Origin: CAVROT01 sp963722905 | GTDB taxonomy: Bacteria; Pseudomonadota; Alphaproteobacteria; Rhodobacterales; Rhodobacteraceae | Length of the DNA: 64,000 nucleotides | Direction: 5' to 3' | Assembly (NCBI GenBank): GCA_963722905.1 | Contig: CAVROT010000002.1 | Coordinates: 62,001 to 126,000, forward strand | Part shown: piece after piece, positions 47,509-58,584 of the stretch | How the letters are laid out: each line of letters opens with the position of its first letter | Position numbering within the stretch: position 1 is the first letter of the stretch | Notes under the pieces: model-generated | What the model was told of the DNA's origin: nothing | Databases searched by the model: none | What the model saw: the letters and a program-made list of their open reading frames with translations, nothing else | Made by a program: the position numbers and the translations under genes

Positions 47509-48219
47509 ATGAACGCCGGGCAAGTCTCAGGGTCGCATGCGGACGCGTCGCCCGCGCGGCGGCTGGGCGCAACCGGACTGGCTATTGGCTGCGGGCTGGC
47601 CGTGGGCGTCGGCCTGGTGGCGCCGGAGGTGGCCGTTTCCGCCGTGGTCCCCTATCTGGTCGGTCTGGCGATTGCGGTGCGGGGCATGTCGGCCGATTAC
47701 CCACATGCGCGCATGGGGGCCTGCAACGCCGTGACGACGCTGCGCATGGCCCTCGTCGCCGGGGTTGCGGCACTTGGGATCGGCGGCGGGGCGGGGTGGC
47801 TGCCGGCCGCTCTGGCGTCGATTGCGCTGGTCCTCGACGGGGCCGACGGGTGGCTCGCGCGGCGCGGGCGGCTCGTCTCGCGTTTCGGCGCCGCCTACGA
47901 CATGGAGGTCGATGCGGCCCTGGCGGCCTGCCTTGCGCTGATGGTGCTGTCCGAGGGCCGCGTCGGGGCCGAGTTCCTGGTGCTGGGCTTCTCGCGCTAC
48001 GCCTTCGTGGCAGCGGCGGCGGTGCTGCCCTGGCTCGCCGCGCCGCTGACGCCGAGTTTGCGGCGCAAGGCCGTTTGCGTTGTGCAGATCGGGGGGCTCG
48101 TGTTTCTGGCGACGCCTCTTCTGCCGGATCAAGCGACCCGCCCCGTCGCCCTGGCGGTGGCGGTCCTGGTCGCTTGGTCCTTCGCGCGCGACATCCGGCG
48201 ATTGGCCGCGGCGCGATGA
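47509..48219 (+). CDS. CDP-alcohol phosphatidyltransferase
   Basis: 236 residues with several membrane helices. Complete family motif: Asp110-x2-Asp113-Gly-x2-Ala117-Arg118-x8-Gly127-x3-Asp131-x3-Asp135. These enzymes transfer a phosphatidyl group from CDP-diacylglycerol to an alcohol acceptor (serine, inositol, glycerol phosphate, or archaetidyl analogues). The acceptor cannot be read. Start ATG 47509; the frame is open upstream but not supported. First gene of a coupled operon. Confidence 0.88.
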   Translation: MNAGQVSGSHADASPARRLGATGLAIGCGLAVGVGLVAPEVAVSAVVPYLVGLAIAVRGMSADYPHARMGACNAVTTLRMALVAGVAALGIGGGAGWLPAALASIALVLDGADGWLARRGRLVSRFGAAYDMEVDAALAACLALMVLSEGRVGAEFLVLGFSRYAFVAAAAVLPWLAAPLTPSLRRKAVCVVQIGGLVFLATPLLPDQATRPVALAVAVLVAWSFARDIRRLAAAR

Positions 48220-49133
48220 CGCCGCTCCGCTTGATTGCCGGGCTGGTCCTGCTGGGCGCGTGCCTCTGGCTGCTCGATGCTCGCGCCATCGCCGCGCGGC
48301 TGGCCGGGGCCGATCCGCTCTGGTTGTCGGTCGCGGTCGCGGCCCTGTTGGCGCAGACCGTTCTGATGGCGTTGCGATGGCGTCTGGTCGCGCGCGGCTT
48401 CGGCACCCGGATGGCGCCGGCCTGGGCGATCCGCGAATACTTGGCCGGGCAGCTGGTGAATGCGACGCTGCCGGGCGGTGTCCTTGGCGATGCGGCGCGG
48501 GCGGTCCGCGCGAGCGACGGGAAAGGCGGGATGCGCGGCGCCGCACACGCCGTCGTGATCGAGAGGGCGGCCGGGCAGATCGGTCTGGTCGCCGTGGCGG
48601 GGATCGGGCTTGCCGGGGCGCTTCTGGCGCCCGGTGGTTTTGCGCCCCCGACCCCCTTGGCCGTCGGCATGGTGGCGGGGATCGCGGCGATTGCCGTGGC
48701 AACGGTCGCCCTGACGCGGCGCGGCGACGGCGCCGACATCGTGCGGCGATGCCTGCCGTCGCGCGACCTGGTCGCGACCCATGCCGCGCTGTCGATGGGT
48801 GCCGCGGCCCTGAACGTCGCGGCGTTCGCCGCCTGCGCGCGGGCCACCGGCACCGTCCTCGGGCCCGGCGCCGCGCTGGTCCTCGTGCCGCTCATCCTCA
48901 CGGCGATGCTGGTCCCCCTCACCGTCGGCGGCTGGGGCTGGCGGGAGGGGGCGGCGGCGGCACTCTTTCCTGTCGCCGGAGCCCCCTCCGACGCAGGCGT
49001 CGCCGCCGGCATCGCGTTCGGTGCGGTCGTCCTGATATCGGTCCTCCCCGGCGTAGCGGTAACGGTCGGCGACCGACGGTCGGGACACGCGCGGTCCGTC
49101 GCGCATGGACCGGCATCGGACAGCACCCGATGA
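48216..49133 (+). CDS. Lysylphosphatidylglycerol synthase-type membrane protein (flippase-like)
   Basis: 305 residues, about eight membrane helices, LPG_synthase_TM family (UPF0104). Such proteins flip lysyl-PG or other polar lipids; this one lacks the cytoplasmic synthase domain, so it is a flippase candidate only. Conserved REYLAGQLVNATLPGGVLGD and TVGGWGWREG. Overlaps the previous gene (TGA/ATG). Confidence 0.8.
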   Translation: MTPLRLIAGLVLLGACLWLLDARAIAARLAGADPLWLSVAVAALLAQTVLMALRWRLVARGFGTRMAPAWAIREYLAGQLVNATLPGGVLGDAARAVRASDGKGGMRGAAHAVVIERAAGQIGLVAVAGIGLAGALLAPGGFAPPTPLAVGMVAGIAAIAVATVALTRRGDGADIVRRCLPSRDLVATHAALSMGAAALNVAAFAACARATGTVLGPGAALVLVPLILTAMLVPLTVGGWGWREGAAAALFPVAGAPSDAGVAAGIAFGAVVLISVLPGVAVTVGDRRSGHARSVAHGPASDSTR

Positions 49134-50698
49134 CCCGAAAGGCCGTGCTCGACGTGCTGGCCGCCCTTGCCGCCGTGACCCTGCTGCACGCTATTCTCGT
49201 CATGCCGTCCCGGCCCGAGGGCCTGACCCCGGCCCAGGTCGTCCGGCCGACATACGAGCTTCCGGTCGCGCTTGTCGTGCTGGCGGTCTTCCGCGGGCGG
49301 TGGGTGCGGGCGGCCGCTATCGGCGCCGCCCTTGCCCTCCTGGTCCTGCGGGCCGCCGATCTGGGGTCGCACCTTGCCTTCGAGCGGGACTTTAACCCCC
49401 TGCTCGACCTGCACCTGCTCGTCTCCGGCTGGGCACTGCTTTCGGGAAGCGTCGGGCGCGGGACGGCGATGGCGGTCGTCTCATGCGGCCTCGGCGTCGT
49501 GGCCGTGGTGGGTTTGATCCTTTGGGCCTGCCTTGGACGGATCGCCCGGCTCTCGCCCGGGCTGCGCGGCGCCGTCGCCGCTCTGCCCCTCGCGGCGACG
49601 CTCGCCGCGTTGATCCTTCCCGGCTGGACGACGCTCGCTGTGACCCCGTCGGTTGTCCTGCAGGTCGGCCGGATGAGCGCGGGCGTCGCCGGCCTGGCCG
49701 TCTTCACCGAGGCGTTGCGCGCCGCCCCCGACGTCCGGCCGCGCTTCGCCGCACTCGAGGGGCGGGACGTCATCCTGGCCTTCGTGGAATCCTACGGCCG
49801 CAGCTTCGTCGAGGATCCGCGCTACGCCGGTGTGGCGCGCCCCAGGCTCGCCGCGGTCGGGGCGCGGCTGGAGGCGGCGGGCTGGGGCGTGCGCAGCGGC
49901 TGGCTGGCGGCGCCCACCCGCGGCGGCCAGAGCTGGCTGAGCCATGCAACGCTGCTTTCGGGCCTCCTTGTGGACCGGCAGATTCGCTACGACCGGCTGA
50001 TGACGTCGCGCCATCCGTCCCTCAACGCGCTCTTTCGGGATGCCGGCTGGCGCACGGGCGCGGCCATGCCGGCCATCACGCTGGATTGGCCCGAGGCGGC
50101 CTGGTACGGCTACGACACCCTGCTGGATGGCGACGGCCTCGGCTATGCAGGAGAGCCGTTCGACTGGGTGACGATGCCGGACCAGTACACCTGGACGGCG
50201 CTCGACCGCGACCTGCGCGGCGATGCGCCGACGATGATCGAAGTCGCGCTGATCACCTCACACGCCCCCTGGACCCCGCTGCCGCACATCGTGCCATGGG
50301 AGGACGTCGGCGACGGGGCGGTGTTCGACGGCAGCCGGCGGTCCGGCGACAGCCCGCGGCAGGTCTGGTCCGACCGCGACCGGATCCGCGACCAGTACGC
50401 GCTGTCGCTGGACTATGCGCTGGAGGTGCTGGGCCAGTATGTCGCGACGCGCGGCGACGGCGCGGTGTTCGTCGTCCTGGGCGATCATCAGCCCGCGCCG
50501 CTTCTGACCGGCGACGGGGCGTCGCCCGACGTGCCGGTGCACGTGATCTCCGACGATCCCGCCCTGCTGGCGCGCCTGCCGGCAGAGGTGTTCGGCCCCG
50601 GTCTGATCCCGGCACCCGACCGAAGGACGTTGCCCATGCAGGATCTGCGCGCGATCATGACCGCGATCTTCGAGACCCCCCTACAGGAGCAGCCTTGA
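49130..50698 (+). CDS. LtaS/MdoB-like membrane phosphotransferase (sulfatase fold)
   Basis: 522 residues. N-terminal half has about five membrane helices; the second half is an alkaline-phosphatase/sulfatase-like periplasmic domain with Glu220 in FVESYGR, a likely nucleophile region GGQSWLSHATLLSG (Thr274 nearby) and a metal motif LGDHQP (Asp452, His453). This arrangement is that of phosphoglycerol transferases (LtaS, OpgB/MdoB) that move glycerol phosphate from phosphatidylglycerol to polymers. The match is by architecture, not by full sequence, so transfer of another head group is possible. ATGA overlap with the gene before; TGATG overlap with the one after. Confidence 0.75.
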   Translation: MTRKAVLDVLAALAAVTLLHAILVMPSRPEGLTPAQVVRPTYELPVALVVLAVFRGRWVRAAAIGAALALLVLRAADLGSHLAFERDFNPLLDLHLLVSGWALLSGSVGRGTAMAVVSCGLGVVAVVGLILWACLGRIARLSPGLRGAVAALPLAATLAALILPGWTTLAVTPSVVLQVGRMSAGVAGLAVFTEALRAAPDVRPRFAALEGRDVILAFVESYGRSFVEDPRYAGVARPRLAAVGARLEAAGWGVRSGWLAAPTRGGQSWLSHATLLSGLLVDRQIRYDRLMTSRHPSLNALFRDAGWRTGAAMPAITLDWPEAAWYGYDTLLDGDGLGYAGEPFDWVTMPDQYTWTALDRDLRGDAPTMIEVALITSHAPWTPLPHIVPWEDVGDGAVFDGSRRSGDSPRQVWSDRDRIRDQYALSLDYALEVLGQYVATRGDGAVFVVLGDHQPAPLLTGDGASPDVPVHVISDDPALLARLPAEVFGPGLIPAPDRRTLPMQDLRAIMTAIFETPLQEQP

Positions 50699-51984
50699 TG
50701 AGACCATCGATCCTTGCCGCGGCCGTTGCCGCCGTGCCCCTTGCCGCGCCCGCCCAGGACCTTGTGACGCGCGACCGCGTCGGCCTGCCGGACGCGCCCA
50801 ACGCGATGACCTTCCGGCTCACGCCCTACGATCTCTATTCTGCGGACCCCGCGACGGCCGATGCCTTCGCGGATCTGTTTGCGCAGTTCATCCGGGCGCG
50901 GCCGGACTGGCGGATCGACACGCAGCTCCAGACCGGCAACATCGGGCAGGAGCAGGCGCGGCTGCTTCAGCAGACGCAGGCGGGCCGTGGACCCGATTGC
51001 GCGATGGTCGATTCGAGCCAGCTTGCGCTGTTCCGGCAGACCGGCGTGCTGCAGCCCATGAACGAAACGTTCTCCAAGGCAGAGGTGGCGGACCTCTTCC
51101 CATACGTCCGGGATGCCGTGACGAACGAGGCGGGTGACGTGCTGGCATGGTGGTGGTTCACCGATCTGCGCGTTCTCTACCGCGACACGAGCCTCGTCCC
51201 CGACGCCCCCGCGACGTGGGAAGAGACCCGCATGGCCGCGCTGGCTGCCACCGAGGCCGGCAAGGAGGGCATCCTCTTCAACGCCGGACGCTGGGAGGGG
51301 ACGGCCTTCGACTGGCTGGCGAATTTCTGGGCGCAGGGCGGCCGGCTGGTCGACGACGCCGGCGCGCCGGTCTTCGGCGCGGGGGACAATCGGACGAAGT
51401 TCCTCGACGCGGTGGCCTACTACAGGGACCTTGTCGAAAGCGGCGCGGCGCCGGGCCGCGTGACGTCGATCACCGACTACGATGCGTTCAACGCGGCCGC
51501 CGCCGCCGGATCGGCGGCGATGTTCGTCGGCGGCAACTGGCAATACGGCCAGTTGCGCGCGACCCTGCCGCCCGAGGACTTCGCGAACTGGGCCGTGTCC
51601 GAGCTTCCCGGACCGGATGCGGATCGGCGCGCGACGGGGACCGGCGGATGGGCTATCGCCGCGCTGACCGAGGATCCGGCCAAGCGGGCGCTATGCGGCG
51701 AGATGGCGAAGGAAGTCTACGCGGGCCCCGGTAACGCATATCAGGGCCTGCTGCCGACCTCCGCCGCGCTCTACGAGACCTACGACGCCTATGACGGGCC
51801 GGAGTTCGACCTTTTTGCGCAAGCGCTGGAGAACGGCGTCGCCCGGCCCGGCGCGGCGATCTACCCCGAGATCTCCAACCAGATCCAGATCGTCCTGGGC
51901 GACGTGTTGTCCGGCGCGGCCGAGCCCGAGGCCGCGCTGGACGCCGCCTTCGAGGCCGCGCAGGCGGCCCACGCGCGGCAGTGA
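50698..51984 (+). CDS. ABC transporter substrate-binding protein (CUT1-type)
   Basis: 428 residues with signal peptide (MRPSILAAAVAAVPLAAPAQ). Type 1 extracellular solute-binding protein pattern: ADAFADLFAQFIRARPDW, then the central domain and a C-terminal ALEN/PEISNQIQIVLGDVLSG segment. Sugar or polyol ligands are typical. The preceding stop overlaps its ATG (TGATG). Its end runs into 11-bp repeats. Confidence 0.9.
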   Translation: MRPSILAAAVAAVPLAAPAQDLVTRDRVGLPDAPNAMTFRLTPYDLYSADPATADAFADLFAQFIRARPDWRIDTQLQTGNIGQEQARLLQQTQAGRGPDCAMVDSSQLALFRQTGVLQPMNETFSKAEVADLFPYVRDAVTNEAGDVLAWWWFTDLRVLYRDTSLVPDAPATWEETRMAALAATEAGKEGILFNAGRWEGTAFDWLANFWAQGGRLVDDAGAPVFGAGDNRTKFLDAVAYYRDLVESGAAPGRVTSITDYDAFNAAAAAGSAAMFVGGNWQYGQLRATLPPEDFANWAVSELPGPDADRRATGTGGWAIAALTEDPAKRALCGEMAKEVYAGPGNAYQGLLPTSAALYETYDAYDGPEFDLFAQALENGVARPGAAIYPEISNQIQIVLGDVLSGAAEPEAALDAAFEAAQAAHARQ

Positions 51985-52007
51985 CGCGGCAGTGACGCGG
52001 CAGTGAC
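51975..52007 (+). repeat. Three 11-bp tandem repeats across the binding-protein stop codon
   Basis: GCGGCAGTGAC repeated perfectly at 51975-51985, 51986-51996 and 51997-52007. Each copy carries a GTG, in turn in the three frames, and a TGA. The unit spans the stop of the binding protein and the likely start area of the permease. Confidence 0.9.
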
Positions 52008-52013
52008 ACGGGC

Positions 52014-52031
52014 GGGGGCGGGGGCGGGGGC
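52014..52031 (+). repeat. Three GGGGGC hexamers
   Basis: GGGGGC repeated three times (52014-52031) directly after the 11-bp repeats, in the permease leader. Confidence 0.85.
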
Positions 52032-52157
52032 CGTTGGGGTGACGGCCCCGGCGTCGGGCGGGGGCCGGGCAGAGCGGCGGCGCAGGGGTCGCGCCGGAGG
52101 CAGGGCCGGGGGCCGGGGCCTGCGGACGGACGCCCCTGGCCCTGGCTGGTCCCCGCG

Positions 52158-52985
52158 GTGGCCATGCTGGCGGTGTTCTACGCGGTGCCGGTTCTTGACG
52201 TCCTGCGGCTGGCCTTCAGCGATGCGACCCTCATCCGCCCGCCCGAGCGCTGGACGACGGATGCGCTGCGCGCCGTGCTGGGGGACCCGGCCTTGCCGCA
52301 GGTGCTTGGCACCACGGTCGTCTTCACGGTGGTGAACGTGGTTGCCCTCCAGTCGCTCGGCCTCGTCATCGCGCTGACCCTCGTGCGGGGCGAGGCGCGG
52401 GGCCTGCGCGGGATGACCGCCTTCCGCACGCTGGTTCTGGCGGCCTGGGTCGTGCCGGGTATCGCGAACGGCCTCATCTGGCAGATGCTCTTCGACGAGG
52501 CGCCCTACGGCACGCTCAACTCGCTGCTGGGCGCCGCCGGCTTGGGGCCGGTAGCGTGGCTGTCGGATCCGGGCATGGCGCTCGTCTCGGCGGTGATCGC
52601 CAACCTGTGGCAGGGGACGGCTTTCTCGATGATCGTGTTCTATGCCGCGCGAAAGGGGATCGACCCGGTCGTCTACGAGGTTGCGGCGCTGGACGGGGCA
52701 TCGCCATGGCGGACCTTCCGGTCGATCACGCTGCCGCTGCTGCGGACGGCGATCGCCGTCAACACGGTGCTGGTCGCGGTGCAGACGCTCAACACGTTCG
52801 ATTCGATCCTGGCCCTGACCGGCGGCGGACCGGGACGCGCGACCGAGGTCCTGGCCCTCTTCACCTTCAACACCGTCTTCAACAATCTCGACCTCGCGGG
52901 GGGCAGTGTCCTTGCCCTTCTGCTCTTCGCCGCCGCGATGGCGCTCGCCGTCCTCGTCCACGGCCGGCTGGGTCGCGCAAGGTGA
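52158..52985 (+). CDS. ABC transporter permease (MalF-type), N-terminus uncertain
   Basis: 275 residues from GTG 52158. Binding-protein-dependent permease with EAA loop EVAALDGASPWRTFRSITLP. The frame is open upstream to a TGA at 51993 and reads GRPWPWLVPAVAML, so the first membrane helix starts before 52158. No ATG/GTG/TTG lies in that frame between 51996 and 52158. A natural start, GTG 52003 (VTRAGAGAGAVGVT), is in another frame. So the true protein may begin at 52003 with an indel in the G-rich stretch, or start at 52158 with a shortened first helix. Confidence 0.8.
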   Translation: MAMLAVFYAVPVLDVLRLAFSDATLIRPPERWTTDALRAVLGDPALPQVLGTTVVFTVVNVVALQSLGLVIALTLVRGEARGLRGMTAFRTLVLAAWVVPGIANGLIWQMLFDEAPYGTLNSLLGAAGLGPVAWLSDPGMALVSAVIANLWQGTAFSMIVFYAARKGIDPVVYEVAALDGASPWRTFRSITLPLLRTAIAVNTVLVAVQTLNTFDSILALTGGGPGRATEVLALFTFNTVFNNLDLAGGSVLALLLFAAAMALAVLVHGRLGRAR

Positions 52986-53812
52986 TCGCGCGGCTGGGCG
53001 ACATCGCGACATACGGCGGTCTGGCGCTTCTCGCCACGTTCTTCGCGACGCCGTTCCTGTGGATGCTGAGCCTGGCGCTGAGAACGCCGGCCGAGGTCTA
53101 CCTCGGCGCCGCCCGCCTGATCCCCGACGCGCCGACGTTGGGCAACTTCGCGACCGTCCTGTCGGACCCGGCCTTCCTCATCTACCTCTGGAACGGGGTA
53201 AAGCTGTCGGTGGCGGGCGGGGCCCTGGCCGTCGTTCTGGCGATCCCGGCCGCCTATGCCTTCAGCCGCCTCCGGTTCCGGGGGAAGGAAGCCGCGCTCA
53301 TCGCGATCCTCGCCGTGCAGATGATCTCTCCGCTCGTCATTCTGGTTCCGCTCTACCGCTGGATGGGGGCGCTGGACCTGTTGAACCTGCACGGCTCGGT
53401 CATCGCGCTATATGGTGCGCTGGGGATGCCCCTGGCCGTCTGGCTGCTGAAGGTCGCCTTCGACGCGATCCCGGTCGAGATCGAGGAGGCGGCCATCGTC
53501 GACGGCGCCTCGCGGCTCCAGGTCCTGACGCGGATCACGCTGCCGCTGGCGCGCCCCGGCCTCGCCTCGGCCTTCGTGCTGGCGATGGTGACCAACTGGT
53601 CGCAGTTCCTGGTGCCCTTCATCCTGCTGGAGCGGAACGGCGACTGGCCGATCTCGGTCGCGATCTTCAGCTTCGCGGGCTCCGTCGGCGCGTCGACGAC
53701 CCAGCTTCTGGCCGCGGCCTGCCTCGTCGCCGTCATGCCGGCGGTCGCCGTCTTCGCGATGCTCCAGAGGATGATCGTGTCGGCCCTTGTCTCCGGCGCC
53801 GTGAAGGGGTGA
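52982..53812 (+). CDS. ABC transporter permease (MalG-type)
   Basis: 276 residues, six membrane helices, EAA loop EEAAIVDGASRLQVLTRITLP. Starts at GTG 52982, overlapping the previous stop by 4 bp. No ATPase gene follows; the operon ends in tandem repeats. Partner of the MalF-type permease. Confidence 0.9.
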   Translation: MIARLGDIATYGGLALLATFFATPFLWMLSLALRTPAEVYLGAARLIPDAPTLGNFATVLSDPAFLIYLWNGVKLSVAGGALAVVLAIPAAYAFSRLRFRGKEAALIAILAVQMISPLVILVPLYRWMGALDLLNLHGSVIALYGALGMPLAVWLLKVAFDAIPVEIEEAAIVDGASRLQVLTRITLPLARPGLASAFVLAMVTNWSQFLVPFILLERNGDWPISVAIFSFAGSVGASTTQLLAAACLVAVMPAVAVFAMLQRMIVSALVSGAVKG

Positions 53813-54109
53813 GCGCCGGTCCGCCGAAGGCGGCGGAAGGTCCGGCGGACCTTTTGAGGGGCGAACGGGCGAAGCCCCGGGCCGCAGGCAGCGCCGGTCC
53901 GCCGAAGGCGGCGGAAGGTCCGGCGGACCTTTTAAGGGGCGAACGGGCGAAGCCCCCGGGCCGCAGGCAGCGCCGGTCCGCCGAAGGCGGCGGAAGGTCC
54001 TGCGGACCTTTTGAGGGGCGAACGGGCGAAGCCCCGGGCCGCAGGCAGCGCCGGCCCGCCGAAGGCGGCGGAAGGTCCTGCGGACCTTCTGAGGGGCGAA
54101 CGGGCGAAG
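53813..54109. repeat. Four tandem 78-bp repeats with terminator-like hairpins
   Basis: Copies at 53813-53890, 53891-53969 (one base longer), 53970-54047 and 54048-54109 (incomplete). Each holds AAGGTCC-GG/CTG-GGACCTT, a 7-bp stem ending in TTTT, plus GCCGAAGGCGGC dyads. Placed between the convergent ABC operon and yceI, they could terminate both. Copies differ by 1-3 bases. Confidence 0.9.
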
Positions 54110-54116
54110 TGCAGGT

Positions 54117-54695
54117 TTATTCCTCGACGCGCATCGCCTCGGTCTCGACGATCAGCGTGACTTCGTCGCCGACCAGACCGTTCGCCACGCCATAGTCCAT
54201 GCCCCAGTCGCTGCGCTTCAGGCTGCCGCGCGCGGACAGGCCAAGGGTGAACCGTCCGTGGCCGAACGGGTAGACCTCGGCCTTGTTGAGCGTGACGTCC
54301 AGCGTCAGCGGATGGGTCTGGCCCAGCAGCGTCAGCTCGCCCGTCACCGTCCCCGTCGTCTGGTCTGCGGGCGTGCCGCCGGTGGCGGTGAAGATCATCT
54401 CGGGGTGGGCCTCCACGCTCAGGAAATCGCCCGAGCGGACATGCTCGTCGCGCGCGTCGTCCATGGTCCCGACGCCGGGCGTGGCAACGGCGACGACGAC
54501 GTCCGAAAGGTCCTGGGTCTCGACATCGTAGATGAAGCTTCCCGACGTCTGGGCGAACAGGCCGAGCGTCTTGGCATATCCGACATGGTCGACGAGGAAA
54601 GCTACGGTCGTGTGTGCCGGGTCGAGCTCGTATCGGGCGGGCTCGGCGCCGGCGACGGTGGCGAGGCAGATCAGGGGGAGCGGGGCAAGGCGCAT
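54117..54695 (-). CDS. YceI family periplasmic protein
   Basis: 192 residues with signal peptide (LPLICLATVAGAEP). YceI lipocalin-like fold: YELDPAHTTVAFLVDHVGYAKTLG near the N-terminus and the C-terminal GMDYGVANGLVGDEVTLIVE. Binds polyisoprenoid-like lipids in homologues. GGAG lies eight bases upstream of ATG 54695. Convergent with the ABC operon. Confidence 0.9.
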   Translation of the reverse strand: MRLAPLPLICLATVAGAEPARYELDPAHTTVAFLVDHVGYAKTLGLFAQTSGSFIYDVETQDLSDVVVAVATPGVGTMDDARDEHVRSGDFLSVEAHPEMIFTATGGTPADQTTGTVTGELTLLGQTHPLTLDVTLNKAEVYPFGHGRFTLGLSARGSLKRSDWGMDYGVANGLVGDEVTLIVETEAMRVEE

Positions 54696-54968
54696 GACGG
54701 TGTCTCCGATATTCGCAGTTGGAACCATAGCACGGTTCGCTGCGTGATCGAGCCGCCCTGCAGCCGACGGGCGAGACCGCGGCGGTGGTCCGGTCGTGAC
54801 GCGGTTGCACTGGATGAGCCGACCGCAACGCGGACCCGGGGGCCTCCTGTCGCGTCGCGCAAGCGGTCCGTTGGATCGCCCGAAATCCGGTTGAGATATC
54901 CGGATTCGAGAAATTTCAGGCCCTTGGCACGCTCTTCTGACCCGGAACCTTCGCCACACCGGGGCCGG

Positions 54969-57380
<2,412 letters not shown>

Positions 57381-57462
57381 GGCGGCTTTCCGGGTTGTTA
57401 TCTTGGATAAATATAGTGGTTTTGCCGGCGGTTGTCACGCGGTCCCCACAAGATTTGGTAGT

Positions 57463-58557
57463 CTAGCCCGTGGTGATCGAGAGGCCGCCGCGATCCTCGA
57501 TCCGCAGGTGCCGCGCGCGGTCCCCCAGGGCGTCGAACAGCGGCTCTTCGGTGCCCGTCATCCAGGCCTGCGCGCCCATCGCGCATATCTCGTCGTAGAG
57601 CGCCGCGCGGCGATCCGCGTCCAGATGTGCGGCGACCTCGTCCAGCAGAACGATGGGCACGGCGCCGAACTCCAGCGCCAGCGCGCGGGCGTTGGCGAGG
57701 ATCAGCGAGATCAGCAGCGCCTTCTGCTCGCCGGTCGAACACTGCGCCGCCGCCATCCCCTTGTCGGCGTAGACCGCTGCAAGGTCGGTGCGGTGGGGGC
57801 CGGTCAGCGTGCGCCCCGCGGCCATGTCGCGGCTGCGGCCGTCGCGCAGGGCCCGCGCAAGTCCTTCGGCGTCGGGGGTGCCGGGATCGGGGCTGACGAT
57901 GTCGAGCTCGGCCACCGGGAACGCCGTCGCCGCGCGGCGCTGCGCCGCCGCCACCAGCAGGACGGCGGCGGCGCGGCTGGCCTCGATCGCCGCGCCGGCC
58001 AGTGCCATCCGCGCCTCCAACGCGTCGTACCAGCCAGCGTCGTCCGACCGGTCCTTCAGCAGGCGGTTGCGGTCGCGCATCCCCCGCTCCCACGCCAAGA
58101 CGGCGTCGCCGTGCCCGGGCTCGAACCCCAGCGTGAGACGGTCGAGGAACCGACGCCGCCCCTCGGCGCCCTCGGTCCAGAGGCGGTCCATCGACGGCAC
58201 CAGCCAAAGCACGCGCAGGATCCGTCCCAGCGCCGACTGCGGCGTCGCCTTCCCGTCGATGCGGACCGCGCGCGATCCGCCATCGGCCCGGGTGTCGATT
58301 TCATGGGCGCTGCGCGGCGTCGCCACCTCGGCGCCGACGCGCCAGCCCACCGCCTCGGGACGGCGCGCAAGCTCGCCCGCCTGCGCGCGCCGCATCCCGC
58401 GGCCCGGGGACAACAGCGATATCGCCTCGATCAGGTTGGTCTTGCCGGCCCCGTTCGGCCCGTGGATCGCCACCGGGCGCGCGTCCAGCGCAAGGTCCAG
58501 ATCCAGATGCGACCGAAAATGCGACAGCCGGAGGCGGTGCAGTGCCATGCCGGCCAT
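57463..58557 (-). CDS. recF: DNA replication/repair protein RecF
   Basis: 364 residues. Walker A at 33-40 (GPNGAGKT), signature STGEQKALL, Walker B IVLLDEVAAHLD. Loads RecA at gaps with RecO/RecR. ATG 58557; ATG 58548 is an internal alternative. 27 bp after dnaN. Confidence 0.95.
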   Translation of the reverse strand: MAGMALHRLRLSHFRSHLDLDLALDARPVAIHGPNGAGKTNLIEAISLLSPGRGMRRAQAGELARRPEAVGWRVGAEVATPRSAHEIDTRADGGSRAVRIDGKATPQSALGRILRVLWLVPSMDRLWTEGAEGRRRFLDRLTLGFEPGHGDAVLAWERGMRDRNRLLKDRSDDAGWYDALEARMALAGAAIEASRAAAVLLVAAAQRRAATAFPVAELDIVSPDPGTPDAEGLARALRDGRSRDMAAGRTLTGPHRTDLAAVYADKGMAAAQCSTGEQKALLISLILANARALALEFGAVPIVLLDEVAAHLDADRRAALYDEICAMGAQAWMTGTEEPLFDALGDRARHLRIEDRGGLSITTG

Positions 58558-58584
58558 GGCGGCGGCGGTCGCGGTCGTGCCGGC

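Noticed and set aside
53813..54109. CRISPR-like array
   Set aside because: Units are 78 bp, directly tandem without spacers, and no cas genes are near.
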